64,000 nt of DNA from Polytrichum commune (Eukaryota; Streptophyta; Polytrichopsida; Polytrichales; Polytrichaceae): positions 49,152,796 through 49,216,795 of the forward strand of contig OX485807.1 of NCBI GenBank assembly GCA_950295325.1. Reading direction: 5' to 3'. A program made the position numbers and the translations under genes. Positions within the stretch are counted from its first letter, which is position 1. The number at the start of each line of letters is the position of its first letter. This document shows, piece by piece, positions 28,100 to 39,340 of this stretch. The notes under the pieces were generated by a model. That model did no database searches and was not told the origin of the DNA. It saw nothing but the letters and a program-made list of their open reading frames with translations.

Positions 28100-29450
28100 T
28101 TCCTAGAAAATATCAACATGTAACAAGTTCGATTACACAACATGGATGAACTCAGTTGTTTTGGCAAGCATGAGATTAATGATGTCCAAAATGAGAGGAA
28201 TTTTGATAGTTTAGGGTTATGCTGGTTTGTCTGTCTGGTAAACTTGATGAACAAAGGGGTGGCACCCACAAGTGAAATGCATAGATAGACATGTTTATAG
28301 CATGTAACATGTTGGTCTAATAAACTTGAATTTCAAACAGGTTGGTCCTATCAAAATTCCAAAAACTACCTCAGTATCTCTTCGCCGAAAACTACCTTGG
28401 TGGGTTTAACTTAAGACAAACAAACAATAATCAAGAGATAGACAAAAAATTGAGTTCCGGTATGGAACGTTGAGCATTTACCTACATTGTACTATACAAA
28501 ACGAGCCAACACAAGAGGAGCACCACCGAATCCCGTAGAGCTTGAAGGATGCGCCATTGCCAAAGCCAGTGTTGTTGCCGAATTTGTCTATGCACCGGTT
28601 ATGAATGCAAATTCTTGAAGGACTTCTCATTTTGAAGGGGCAAACAGTTTTTTTCCGTTGGGATACTTGGGAAGTGGCAATTGGTCACCCCAAAATCGCA
28701 ACGGCTATGAGCTGCTTCTCAACGGCCAACAAAATAAAGGCGCTCATGTAGTAGAGATGCAGTGTCCAAGAGATTTGTGGGCATGATCGGTCAAAATCCT
28801 AGTGTTTCTTTGTCCCATCAACGATCTTCTGCCAATTGCCATGGTTGTTAAAGTCAAGGCTGCCCAAAATATGTCGTTAACTAAAACTTAGCCCCAGCCA
28901 ATCTAGTGGCTAGCATGTTGCAAGTTTAGCGCATCGGAAGTATCGGCACATGCTTAAGGTTGTTAGATGCCAGAGGGAGGCTCGGAGGTTATTTCTCGGT
29001 TTTATCGTTGCTACGTCCCTTGCTAGCTTGGATTGTGATTTAGTTACCAATGTTGGTGGGAAGGCACAGTAAATAAATAGCATGCCCACACTTAAAACTT
29101 TAGAGATAGCGTCAAGTGGGACTGGGCCTTTAGCCATATGTTTACAACCATATAATATTATGAAAGATATGGAAAATTTACACCTTCATATTAACATGAG
29201 GCAACTACCGTAACACCATAGCAAGTTCGTTCTTAAATAATTCCAAAAAACAAATTGAAAAAAATCATAAATTCCAGGCCATGAAGAACAAAATTATGGA
29301 AAATTATATTCTAAAAAGAACAAAAATCCAAAAAGTCAGGTGAAGCAGACTCTGTTCGTAGGCCATTACAAGTTTCACAGGCTGGTAAAGTGCACTAGAT
29401 CCTATTATCACGGTTTAGGAGATGGAAAGTCAGTTAGGGTCCACAAATTC
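28100..29450. other. No gene recognised
   Basis: AT-rich sequence with short ORFs only; no domain motif or splice-consistent exon was found on either strand. Confidence 0.4.
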
Positions 29451-29523
29451 CATTGCTCACAACCGAGCAGGTGCCTGCATAAGACTGGAGCTGCTACGAC
29501 CTCTTCCTATCAGTGATTGTTTA

Positions 29524-29940
29524 TCACATCCTAGATTGTCGAGGAGGCAACTGCTCCATCGGAGGAGGTCCATGTTGCTGAGGAGGTGGTAGCCGCTCAA
29601 GAGGTGGAGGCCTTGCAGTTGAGGAGAAGGAGGTGTCTGCTCCGGTAGAGGAGGCACATGCTGTCGAGGAGGAGGCACCTGCTTCGGAAGAGGATTTGGC
29701 TACACCAGTAGAGGTGGCACCGGTGGTTGAGAAGGACGCAACTCCAGTTTCAGAGCCTGCAAATTCACGGTCGGAGGAGGCCGAGGAGGTGGTGTCGAGA
29801 AGGTGGCACCGGTGGTTGAGGGGACGCAACTCCAATTTCAGAGCAGGCAGTCACAATCGGAGAAGGCCGAGGAGGTGGACACAGAAGGTCGAGGATATCA
29901 GCTCGGGATCTTTGAGTTGGGGAGCCTGGTTTTCTTGAGT
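29524..29940 (+). repeat. Purine-rich repeat with Glu/Ala/Val-rich ORF
   Basis: GAGGAGG-based imperfect repeats give an acidic peptide (APVEEAHAVEEEAPASEEDL) in one frame. GGTGGCACCGGTGGTTGAG occurs twice, 97 bp apart (29714 and 29811). It could be a low-complexity exon remnant or simply a purine-rich minisatellite. Confidence 0.45.
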
Positions 29941-30396
29941 CGAGGTTTTAGGGAATGAAACAAGCAGATTCAACCTGGTTCCGAAACATGTTCACCCCGG
30001 AGAGGTCAAAGTCGTTGTGAATATGGTTGAGTGAGTTTCTCATGTGAGTGTTGTTTCTCATGTGAGTTGTTGAACTGGTTGAGTGAGTTGCTCCTGTGAG
30101 TGTTTAAGCAAGTTGAATTGATCCAACATAAACATAATGTAGTAACTATGTTGTGGCCATGACCATGCAGGGGCCGTGGGGTGTTGGAGCAGTTGCTTGA
30201 GTCGGGGATGTTGTGAGTATTAATTAGGGTAAGTGACATTGAATCGGCTTGTGATTACAAAACTGGTGATAGTTTGAACGAGATCACAATTGAAGCAAAT
30301 GTTGAATTTGTTTGTTGTTGACTATTTTTGTATTTGTGATGTGTATTGCAAGTCAGCAGTTGAATCTGCACGTAGACATGTCTATGAGTGTAAGTA

Positions 30397-30424
30397 GATA
30401 GATGGATAGATAGATAGATAGATA
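30397..30424. repeat. GATA microsatellite
   Basis: (GATA)n with minor interruptions. Confidence 0.9.
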
Positions 30425-30513
30425 AATAGATTATGTGTAAGTACATGTACTAAAGCAACACTTAATTTGAATGCAAAAAAACTTCAGTGGGAAAAACTTA
30501 CATCAGAACTCTG

Positions 30514-33019
30514 TCAAATTTTTTTTCTTGCAAGCTCTCGTATTGTTGTCATTCGATTTGAGTTTATTGTCTTGATAAGTTCTACCACTCTGCTCAAATT
30601 ATTCTCCATTATAGTGTCTAAAGACACTTCGACGTCAATCTTTTCATTGCATTTTATATATGTAGCTTGCACTCCTTCTTCTCCTTTGCTGTTAAATAAT
30701 GGTTTTACCATATTATCCATCATAGCTTGTTCTTGAAACTCATTGTCAAATGCTCTTAGAAGTCCAGTTTGCTTCCATCCTTTGCTAATCATATTGATTT
30801 TGCTTGAAACATGAATCCAAGCCTTGTAAAGCCAATGACAAATGTGAGGCTTTCGCTTGGACATTTTGAAATCAATGTGCACATATGTTCCTCCATTCAG
30901 TTGCTTTGTTATAGTATCCATAGTGAATTGGTTGAATTCTTGACGAAAGGCATGCTTGAAGGGCCTTTGAATTACAACATCCGCTGGTTGAAACACACTT
31001 GTACAGTTTGCATGAATGTAGAGCACATGAATTTCGGGGTGATGAATCCTCATCCACTCCCGAAATTCTTTGCTAATGTGCACACTCCAGCAGTCTATGA
31101 GCCAGATCATATTTTGATCTGTTAGAAGTGCCTTGAGCTCAATTTGTGCAACCAAGTAAGGTTTTAGAATCCTCTCTACAAATTCTTTACACGTTTCTAA
31201 TGTAGACCAGTGGTTGTAGCTGTAGGAAATATTCCACCCTGATAATTCACACTCTTCTCTCCCTCCTTCTAACTTAGGCAGAGATTTTGTGGTTGTGCCT
31301 TGGAAAATTACTTGGAAAGACAAACAACGACCATCTATTGCTGAAGAGACGGTAATGGTAATCTATCGCTTGTCCTCTGCTCCATGTACCTTGACATGTT
31401 TGGCTCATTTTGTTTCCCACGTCCTAGATCCTCCTGTAGGTACTAAATGTATCCATGTTTGGTCAGAGTTCACAACTAATTCCTTAGGAATGTTGTGAAC
31501 TTTCACCAGATATGCACAAAGTTGTGTCATCGCTTTGCCCTGCTTTTCAAAGTCTTTTGGTAATTTTCCCGCTGCGGTTGTTGATGCTCGGTAACTCCAC
31601 TTCAGTTCAGACTTGACAAAAATTTTGGTCCATTCATAAGAGACACAAAAGGCTGTTGAATGTGTATCTTCAAGAATCTGTGGAGCTTTGTCGAGGATGA
31701 TTGCTGTCGCAACCCTTGCTAGCCCCCTTAGCAATTTTGCCAATTTTCCTTTCTAGCAAAGGTTACGAGCGCTAACCCTTCGCATACCGCCATGCTAATG
31801 GTTAGCTCCTCCTACCCCGGACCATATAGTTCATAGGAGGGAACCAACCCTCCTACTTTGCTTTCGGGACTCACCCCTTAATCGGTAACCCATTTCTTCA
31901 ATGTGGACTTCCATCCATGGAAGTCCAATCCTATGTTGATCATCGCATTGCCGGAGCAACACTACAACAACCCGAACCATACTAGGCAACTATGGCCTCA
32001 CAATGGGCCAAAGCCCATGGAGGCCGTGTCGTTCGGCCTCGGGTGGGTGAGGCCACACCACCTCACCCATATAAGCCTCTAGGACTCTACACGGGGCCCC
32101 TACCCCACCGTCAACCAACCTCTTGTCTCTCTACCAAGAGTTGGGGCCAAGTGGACACTTTCCTTTAGCTGCTGGGCCTAGAACCCCCCCAGCAGCTTCA
32201 GACCATCATAACTTCCTTGTATGATGTTTGATCATAACAACCAACCATTCCATCTTCATCTACGCTTCACGTAGATGCCGATGGACTCCTCACTTGCCCC
32301 AATTGGGCAAGTCTTGAGGAAGTTATGCCTGTTTGAATCCTGGCAGTCCCGGGAATCACTCCCAGGCACTGCTGTACCAGGGCGCTGTCCCGGGACAGCG
32401 CCCCACTCAAATGGCCATAACTCCTAGCTCACACCTCCGCTTGAGGTGATCTTGAGCATTCTAGAATCACCACGCCATGAGCTACGCATAGCTCATGACC
32501 TTACCCTCATGCCTCCTAGTCTCCGTGGGTGGGAGGCGTTCCCAACGCCCGGGGCCCTCACCCACACTAAGATCACTTGGGCCCTCTCACCAACGGCGCC
32601 ACAAGTCCCAGGTGTCACTCCGGGGTCCCCCTTGTGCCCATGGTGTTTCGGGCACTCCTCATGGAGATATCTCCTGGTTTCATGTAAGTTGTCCTCAAGA
32701 AACTCAAAACTCCTGCAATGCATCTATGTTGTTTCATTGTATTGAAAATAGGCGGCCAAAGAACTGGAGTAAACCAGTTTGTGTAGGAACCTCTAACCTT
32801 TCTTGATCGCTTCATTTTCTCAAGTATTGGCTTCAACAACACCATCTTTGTCTTTTTTGGTCTCCCCACTGGCCGTTTCAAAATCTCCTTGTCTGGTCTT
32901 GAGCACTCCACCTCTAACCTCTGGTCCAAACTTGAAAACTCCTTCTCAATCTCCACCGCCCTCTCCTCTCTTGTAATGGGAACAAATGCAAAATCTACCC
33001 TTTGTTGCTTGGGAGCCAT
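30514..33019 (-). pseudogene. DDE-superfamily transposase with AT-hook, split by a solo LTR
   Basis: The N-terminal part starts MAPKQQRVDFAF (33019) and contains an AT-hook-like KRPVGRPKKTK that would bind DNA; it runs to TTYMKPGD at about 32670. A solo LTR (31705-32667) interrupts it. The body continues at 31704 with KAPQILEDTHSTAF, WSYRASTTAAGKLP, CAYLVKVHNIPKELVVNSDQ (first Asp), HLVPTGGSRTWE, then IIWLIDCWSVH-type sequence (MIWLIDCWSVHISKEFREWM, second Asp) and LYIHANCTSVFQPADVVIQR (third Asp). Two in-frame stops, TGA 31405-31407 and TAG 31363-31365, lie between them. The C-terminus ends RELARKKI. It resembles the DDE_1/pogo-like class; the exact family is uncertain. Confidence 0.85.
31705..32667 (-). 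mobile_element. Solo LTR of the chromovirus family
   Basis: Reverse-complement relative of 13166-14138. It starts TGTCGCAACCC, keeps the 24-bp palindrome (32380-32403) and ends at CTCCTCATGGAGA, lacking the last 10 bp. It has many substitutions relative to the full-length copy, so it is an older insertion. There is no internal region, which suggests LTR-LTR recombination. Confidence 0.93.
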
Positions 33020-33540
33020 CGCTAATTTCTCTCTTGTACACTTACACACAACAAAAAAACAAATACATACAAGTGTGCAAGAAGACATACAATTTACAAC
33101 AAGTTAAGTGAAAATACTTAGGTTAAGCAAGATTAGGGCAAAAAATTAGGTTTCGACAAGGGGACTCAACACAAATGGATGAAAATATCAATTTAAGTTG
33201 TCATCCCGGTACATCTACTATGTTCCAGGACGAATTATTTTTTTCCTCGAAATAGAAGAACGAATTTCAAAAAAAATTCAGCAAACAAACCTTATTTTTT
33301 CAAAATAAATAAATATCCGTTCGCCAGGTGACGAACATGCTATGGTATTACGGTATTGGCAATTGCACCTCAATGTTGTACCAAACTATTGGCAATGATT
33401 CACAAAAGGTCCAAAATTGTTGAGGTAAACGGCATTACTTTAAGTCAAGATCTATGTGCACTTGCAATTGATGTAACAATTGTTGGTGTTCTAGTAGTTG
33501 GATTCTAAGTTGACATAGAATTTGGTGTTAATCTTATGAG
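33020..33540. other. No gene recognised
   Basis: AT-rich flank upstream of the DDE transposase remnant. No promoter could be defined. Confidence 0.4.
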
Positions 33541-35260
33541 TATCAAAAAATGGAAGAATTAGGATTCACTAAGATGTTCCTACTTCTATCATCCTTAAAA
33601 TGGAAGATCATATTTGCACCAAGCCTTTGGGTCAATTATTTCAAGTGCATGTCCAAATTGTTGCTTGGGAATACAAAATTGATTTTATTGTATTTCGAAC
33701 CGTTAATGTTATTCAATCTACATTGGTATACTAGATAGACCTTAGTTGATATTGTAGCTAAAGCTAAAGAAGATTGGGGCGGAAGAACCCCTCACCTTAG
33801 TAAAAAGAAACGATAAAACTATCTTGCCTTTACTTCCAACCCAATATTATGGAGAGACTCAAGAAGAGGGCACCGAGTTTACCACAAATGGATATTAAAT
33901 TGAATCAAATGATCCTCCAATTTAATCTATTCATAATATTGGAAAACATGAGAAGGGGGGGGGGGGGGGGCTATAGTCTTCAATTGCATTGGTGCAATAT
34001 TTTATTCCCATGCAAGATGAGGATTTTGACAATGCCATGTTAGGTTGGCAAAATCTTGTCCAGAGGCGCAAACATGATTAAGTACACAATTCCATTGCCC
34101 TTCATAGGTTTAAGTAAGTGATTCAAAATTATATTCTACCTTTAAACTTTGTGAAGGAAAAAAATCATAAACATTTGAAAAACACATTGATCTACAAAGC
34201 CAAGCAATTTATGTTGATAACAAAAAAATTAATCTACATATTTTAGAAGACGATGCAAGTAGTGTGCAAGTAAATATATTGAACATGTAATTGTCTAAGA
34301 TTTGCTTAAAACATGATAAAATTACATTAAATTGATGTTTTTCTACAAACCTTTGTTTTGGTGCCCACAAATTTATAATGAGTTTGAGGAATATGGAAAA
34401 AAAAATCCAACTTCAAAATATTTAAGGCCATGAAATCTATGTCCAAAACCAAATTTAGCCATTACCTTTTGAGGAGTAATTTTAATGATAAGTTTTGAAT
34501 ATCTCATCTTGACATATTTGAGTACCTAACACAACAATAAGGGGCATCATGGAAAAAAATTAAATTTAGATAACACTTTGCTAATACTTTTAGGTGTTTG
34601 ACCCGAAAAAATATGGTTTTAGTATACCAGAGCATTTTTTCCGTATACTTGACCGTGCTTGCTCCCCTACTCTATGACATTACTACCACCATTGGATCTT
34701 CACCCTCTTTGAATCAATAACCTACGCCAAATTATAAAGAAACATCCCTCAACGTTTGAATAATCAACTAATAAATGTTTGATTGAAGAAGAATGGGAAG
34801 ATGCGATGTTTTCTTCCAATACCTATGAAGAGTTAGGTGTCAAAATATGTTTTTATAAAGAATTGAACTTAGGAATTGAGGAAGTCCCCAACATTATCAA
34901 GGTACATGAGAAATTGACCAAGATTATATGGAAACATTGGTTTGATTTCTTTAAACAAAGTATTGAAGTTTTTTGCTTGAACTTATAAAAACTTGAGAGG
35001 AGTTTCCCTTTAAGTATGTGAACACAAGATCGTACTTGAAGAAGAAACTACTCAAGTAAAATAGAGACAGTATTGCATGAATCCTAATATTCATTATTGG
35101 TCAGAGAAGAGATAGATACACTTCTTGAGGCTCAATTCATTTATAAAGTACCCTACAATGAATGGGTGTCTCCCATAGTGGTTGTTCCTTTTAAAAAGAG
35201 GAAAATTAAGAATTTGTTAGGGTTTTTATAAATTGAATAGTGTCACAAGGGTAGCCCATG
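33541..35260 (+). pseudogene. Heavily decayed Ty3/gypsy polyprotein fragment
   Basis: The clearest piece is at 35103-35220: VREEIDTLLEAQFIYKVPYN then EWVSPIVVVPFKKRKIK, the start of gypsy RT (LLxxGFIxPVxxSEWVSPVVxVPK). Upstream, 34779-34988 is a short ORF (EEVPNIIKVHEKLTKIIWKH) that may be part of the same remnant. A G-run of about 15 sits near 33956. Catalytic motifs are not preserved. Confidence 0.6.
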
Positions 35261-37290
35261 TCCGACTTTGTAGCTCTCTACCTTGTCATTGGGATTCTCT
35301 TCCTCAAGTGGGTTTGTCATTGTAATCTCTGGACCAAGCAAAAATTATGTGATGTTTGTTTGTATAGAGTTTGGAATTGCTAGAGGGAGTGCAAGAACAC
35401 TCAACACCGTTCTCAGTAGTCATGTCGAATCAACCAAAATTGGGCTTCGACCTGGTTGAGCAAGCATATTAACAGCATGTTGCACCTACGTGTGTGTGTC
35501 GATGTTTGATCATAAGCAAGTGGGTCAAGGGGTTGTGCCCTCATCCACAAAAAATTGAGAATTGATTTCAAATTGGCCCCAGTTTGCAAGTAGTTCATCA
35601 GGCAAAGGGGTTTCGATGCCACAACCTGACAATTGGCCCTATTAATCCAAGAGCCAATTGAGACTAAACTAAATGACGCCCAGTAAAATTTGGAGCGTGG
35701 ACTTGGCCATGGAGTGTTGGCACTATTGCAATGTATTCTCGGCAAGGCTGTGAGCCAATTGAGCTAACCCAAAGACTACATGGGGCTCATGAAAACCAAC
35801 ATCCAAGACTTCGCCATGAATCGATGTTGAATTGACAATTGGTGCATCAACATGCATAGTTATTGTTGGCCCACCAACGTAAGAGTCATCCAAAACAAAC
35901 TGACTATATTAATTGTATCGATTTCACCTGGAAAAACTTCAGGATGTCCCTCCTCAAACCTACCCTTCCACCCAAGATTCCACCCAAGATGCCCACAAAA
36001 GAGATACCTCAACACCGATATGAAAAATGAGGGCCCATTGATCAAAGGCCTATTAACAATCTTGCTCTCATAATTAGCTCATGATCTTGAATGAAAACAT
36101 GAATGCTCTTAATTTGAGCAATGGAATTGCTCCTTCGACAAAGCCAACAAGTAACTGCAGTGGCAAATGTGATTCGGTGAGGAGGAACTCGTGGGCAAGC
36201 TATTGTTAAGATATATTGTCAAACAAACCCCATAGTCAAACTCGTGGAGCTCTTGCCTCATGTTTTTAATCATGAGATTTGGTTTCATCAATTGGAGATT
36301 TCCCTTGTTTGTCTCATATTTTTGGTTACCCTAATTCAATTTGTGGTGCCTGAATTTGGGTCTTTGCATTCACTTGATTCAATGCTTCAATGCTACTATA
36401 TTTTTGATCTTGCTTCGTGAAATGTGAGTAGGCCCTCGCCAAAGTCCATGAAACTTGTCGCCATTGTTTTTCAAAGGCTCCGTCATCAACATGTGCCTCA
36501 CGTGTGCTACAATTCACATGGAGGGAACGCTTGTCACTAGAGGTGGGTGGCGGAATGGACCTACATTATGGCACAAACGACCCATATTATAGCGCCAATA
36601 TTTGCTTGGATGACCATTAAATCTATATTTGTGGCCTATAAGGGGCTAAGGTCAGTAATCATGAACATCCACATTGGGCACTAGGGCCATGTGCAACCAA
36701 TGTGATTATGGGGCAAGCACGGGGTAAGGCCATGTGCCACTTATCGATGAGGATCGGGTTTCAAACAACCCTAACAAGCTGAATACGCACTAGAAGGCCT
36801 AACCGACACAACTTTGAAAATATTCACTTGTCACAAATCTTATATGATTTGGGTGAATTTTAAACCACTAGATTCCAATTTGTGTAGCACCCAACATACT
36901 ATAATGCCTCTCATAATTGATCACGTGTTTCACAATTTGATATTTCAATATTTATTTGAGGAAATTGACACATGTAATTCCCAAACTAATAAATTGAAAC
37001 ATGTATCCCTAAATATTATTAAGTTTGAGAATTATAATGATTCTATATTCGGAGTTAGGGACTTGAATTGGTGTGATACATGCATGTTAGTGCATGCTCA
37101 TATGCAAATGGAAAGCCATAATTCATCTTCCTCATTTTGTTAGTATTGTAATCACGTAGAATGACCAATCTCTTATCTATTTGTGAGCTATTTTGCACAA
37201 CTTATTGAGAGAATCTCTACGAGTGCTTACTATATGTCGTGTAGAAATTGTGTGCAAGATTTCTTGGCCTTCCTTGTTAGTATAGAGAAT
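35261..37290. other. No gene recognised
   Basis: Short ORFs only (for example 36814-37143, 109 codons, no known motif). No repeats of note were seen. Confidence 0.35.
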
Positions 37291-37291
37291 A

Positions 37292-38175
37292 ATGAGAGCA
37301 TTATCTAAAGATAAGCCAAAGAATGTACGTTTTGCGCTTCAAAGAGGATTTGGACTTAGAGAAATAGCAAGGGTTTTTGAATGCGAGTGTGGGGAGTGTG
37401 CACAATATTAGAAAAAAATCTCCCTAATGTAAGTTATTCACGTGGAGGTAGGCCACGATTATTGAATAAGAAGATGGAACGGTCATGCGTGCTGCAAATG
37501 ACAAGGCAAAGAACGAATATTGTTCCACATGTAGAACATGACTTTGGGATATTAGTGAGTGCTCAAATTGTGAGATGTGCACTTTAGAGAAGTGATTTAT
37601 GTTTACAATAAAAGAAAAAGAAGCCACATCTTTCTAATAAAAATGTCAAGGCACGTTTTTACTTTGTTAGAGTTTATGAACACTAAGCCGTGGAAGATTG
37701 GAGTAGAGTCATTTTTTCATATGAGTTGATAATAAGCATATCTTGTTTAGATGGGATGTCTTGGTGTTGCACATGTGACCCCGAGGAACTCTCCATGCAA
37801 ACCATTTTTCAAACAATAAAACATGGTGATGAGGAATTATGATTTGGGGAAGCATGTTCATTCATGGACCTAGATTGGCATGCAAAGTATAATAATCCAT
37901 AAACCAACATCGCTCTTGTAAAATCTTAGAACAAAATGTGTGTAGGACAATTCAAAAGTATTATTTAGACCATTCTCATGTCATATTTTAGCAAAATGAT
38001 GCCCATGTACACACAAGGAAAATGCTTCAAGAATGGTTTTCAAGGCAATGTTTCACACTTCTTCCTTGGCCAACTCAATCCCTTGATTTGATTCTCATTT
38101 AACAATTGTGGGCAATTCTTAAATGATGATTTAATCAATATGAAAGACCTCCAAAGGGAATGATAAAATTGTGGG
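37292..38175 (+). pseudogene. Tc1/mariner-type transposase, degenerate
   Basis: N-terminal helix-turn-helix: MRALSKDKPKNVRFALQRGF, GLREIARVFE, then RKNLPNVSYSRGGRPRLLNK (GRPR hinge) in another frame. The catalytic part reads DGMSWCCTCDPEELSMQTIF, IKHGDEELMIWGSM, DHSHVIFQQNDAHVHTRKML (second Asp region, normally QQDNAPVHT) and LPWPTQSLDLILI (usual PDLNPIE third acidic motif, degraded). Several frameshifts and stops. Terminal inverted repeats were not found by eye. Confidence 0.82.
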
Positions 38176-39340
38176 ATTGAACAGTAGTTCTAGTTTTCTA
38201 TTCTTAGATCACTTGAGATGATTGAAGGAGGCTTGTAGAAAGTATGTCATGTAGAATTGTAGCTTCAATAGTAGCAAAAGGAAAGTGGACAAAATATTAA
38301 GTAATCTTCTCGTAGTTACAAAACTAATCAAGTGTACATGCAAACTTTCAAATTTTCTTGCAACTTGTTTAATCTCTATTTTGGATGGAATTTCCTTTGA
38401 GCACGTGTACAACATTACGCATAGCATTACCATGAAATCACTATGTGCAAGTTGATACATTTATTTTCTCTCCATGATTCATTCTTTGAAAAGTTTCAAA
38501 ACACATGATCAATTATGAGAGGCATTGTAAAATCTAAAAAAAATTGGGATCAAATTGAAAAAAATTGTGCAATTTGGTGCATTTGGACTTTTTAGGCATT
38601 TAAGGGTTAACCCTTAATGTCCCTAGAGACCATATGTGGTTGCCACATCATTCTTCCAACCCCCTTAGCACTTGTTGAAGGATATCCTTTTTGAGAAGAG
38701 AATATTTCTTGGGGGAGTATTCAATCTTAATATTTTGAAAAGTGAATTTGGGTTTACCATATTAGTTATGATTCCTCATTGAGCTCGTGACCAATCTCCC
38801 AATTGGTGAGCGGTTTCCCCAACAGATTTGATATATTCATGAAAACTATTGACTTTTAATTTTTGCAAAATTGTTACAAGGAGCTCATGACCTTGTAAAT
38901 TGTAATAAAGAAGGTCCAACTGTACATATGTGTTCAACTTTGTGCAAACTTTGCTTCATGGATGTTTCATAAAGCAAGCTTGCAAACGTCACTTTAGATG
39001 CTCATAAACGTCACTTTAGAACTGATCTTTACAATACCTAAAACCTTAGGAATAAACAAACAAATTCTCATTTCATGCCATTTCAATCACAGATTTACGC
39101 ACTTTTTCTAAACAAATCCATTTGTTCGCAATTGCAGAGCAATTCCTCAAAGTTTGAAGCTCCTTCTCTTCTTCTTCGGTGCAAACACAGACACTTGGAT
39201 GCCAAGCTAGATTCGCCATCGCCATAACCTTTGTGTGGATGTTGTTGTTGTTTTTACCGCAGCAGGAGATCGCAGTGAAGCAAGGTCTTGAGGTTGAGTG
39301 ACAGGGGAAGGGAGCTGCATGGTGTTAGCGAGAGAGAGGA
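38176..39340. promoter_or_regulatory. Upstream region of the SCO1 gene
   Basis: AT-rich; becomes GC-richer near 39150-39340, where CTTCTTCTTCG, TTGTTGTTG and GAGAGAGAG tracts typical of plant 5' UTRs occur. The transcription start cannot be fixed. Confidence 0.4.

Noticed and set aside
31948-31975. ACACTACAACA as a CACTA left terminus
   Set aside because: It lies within the chromovirus LTR sequence (same as GTTGTTGTAGTGTTG at 13871-13885, reverse strand) and has no subterminal repeats.
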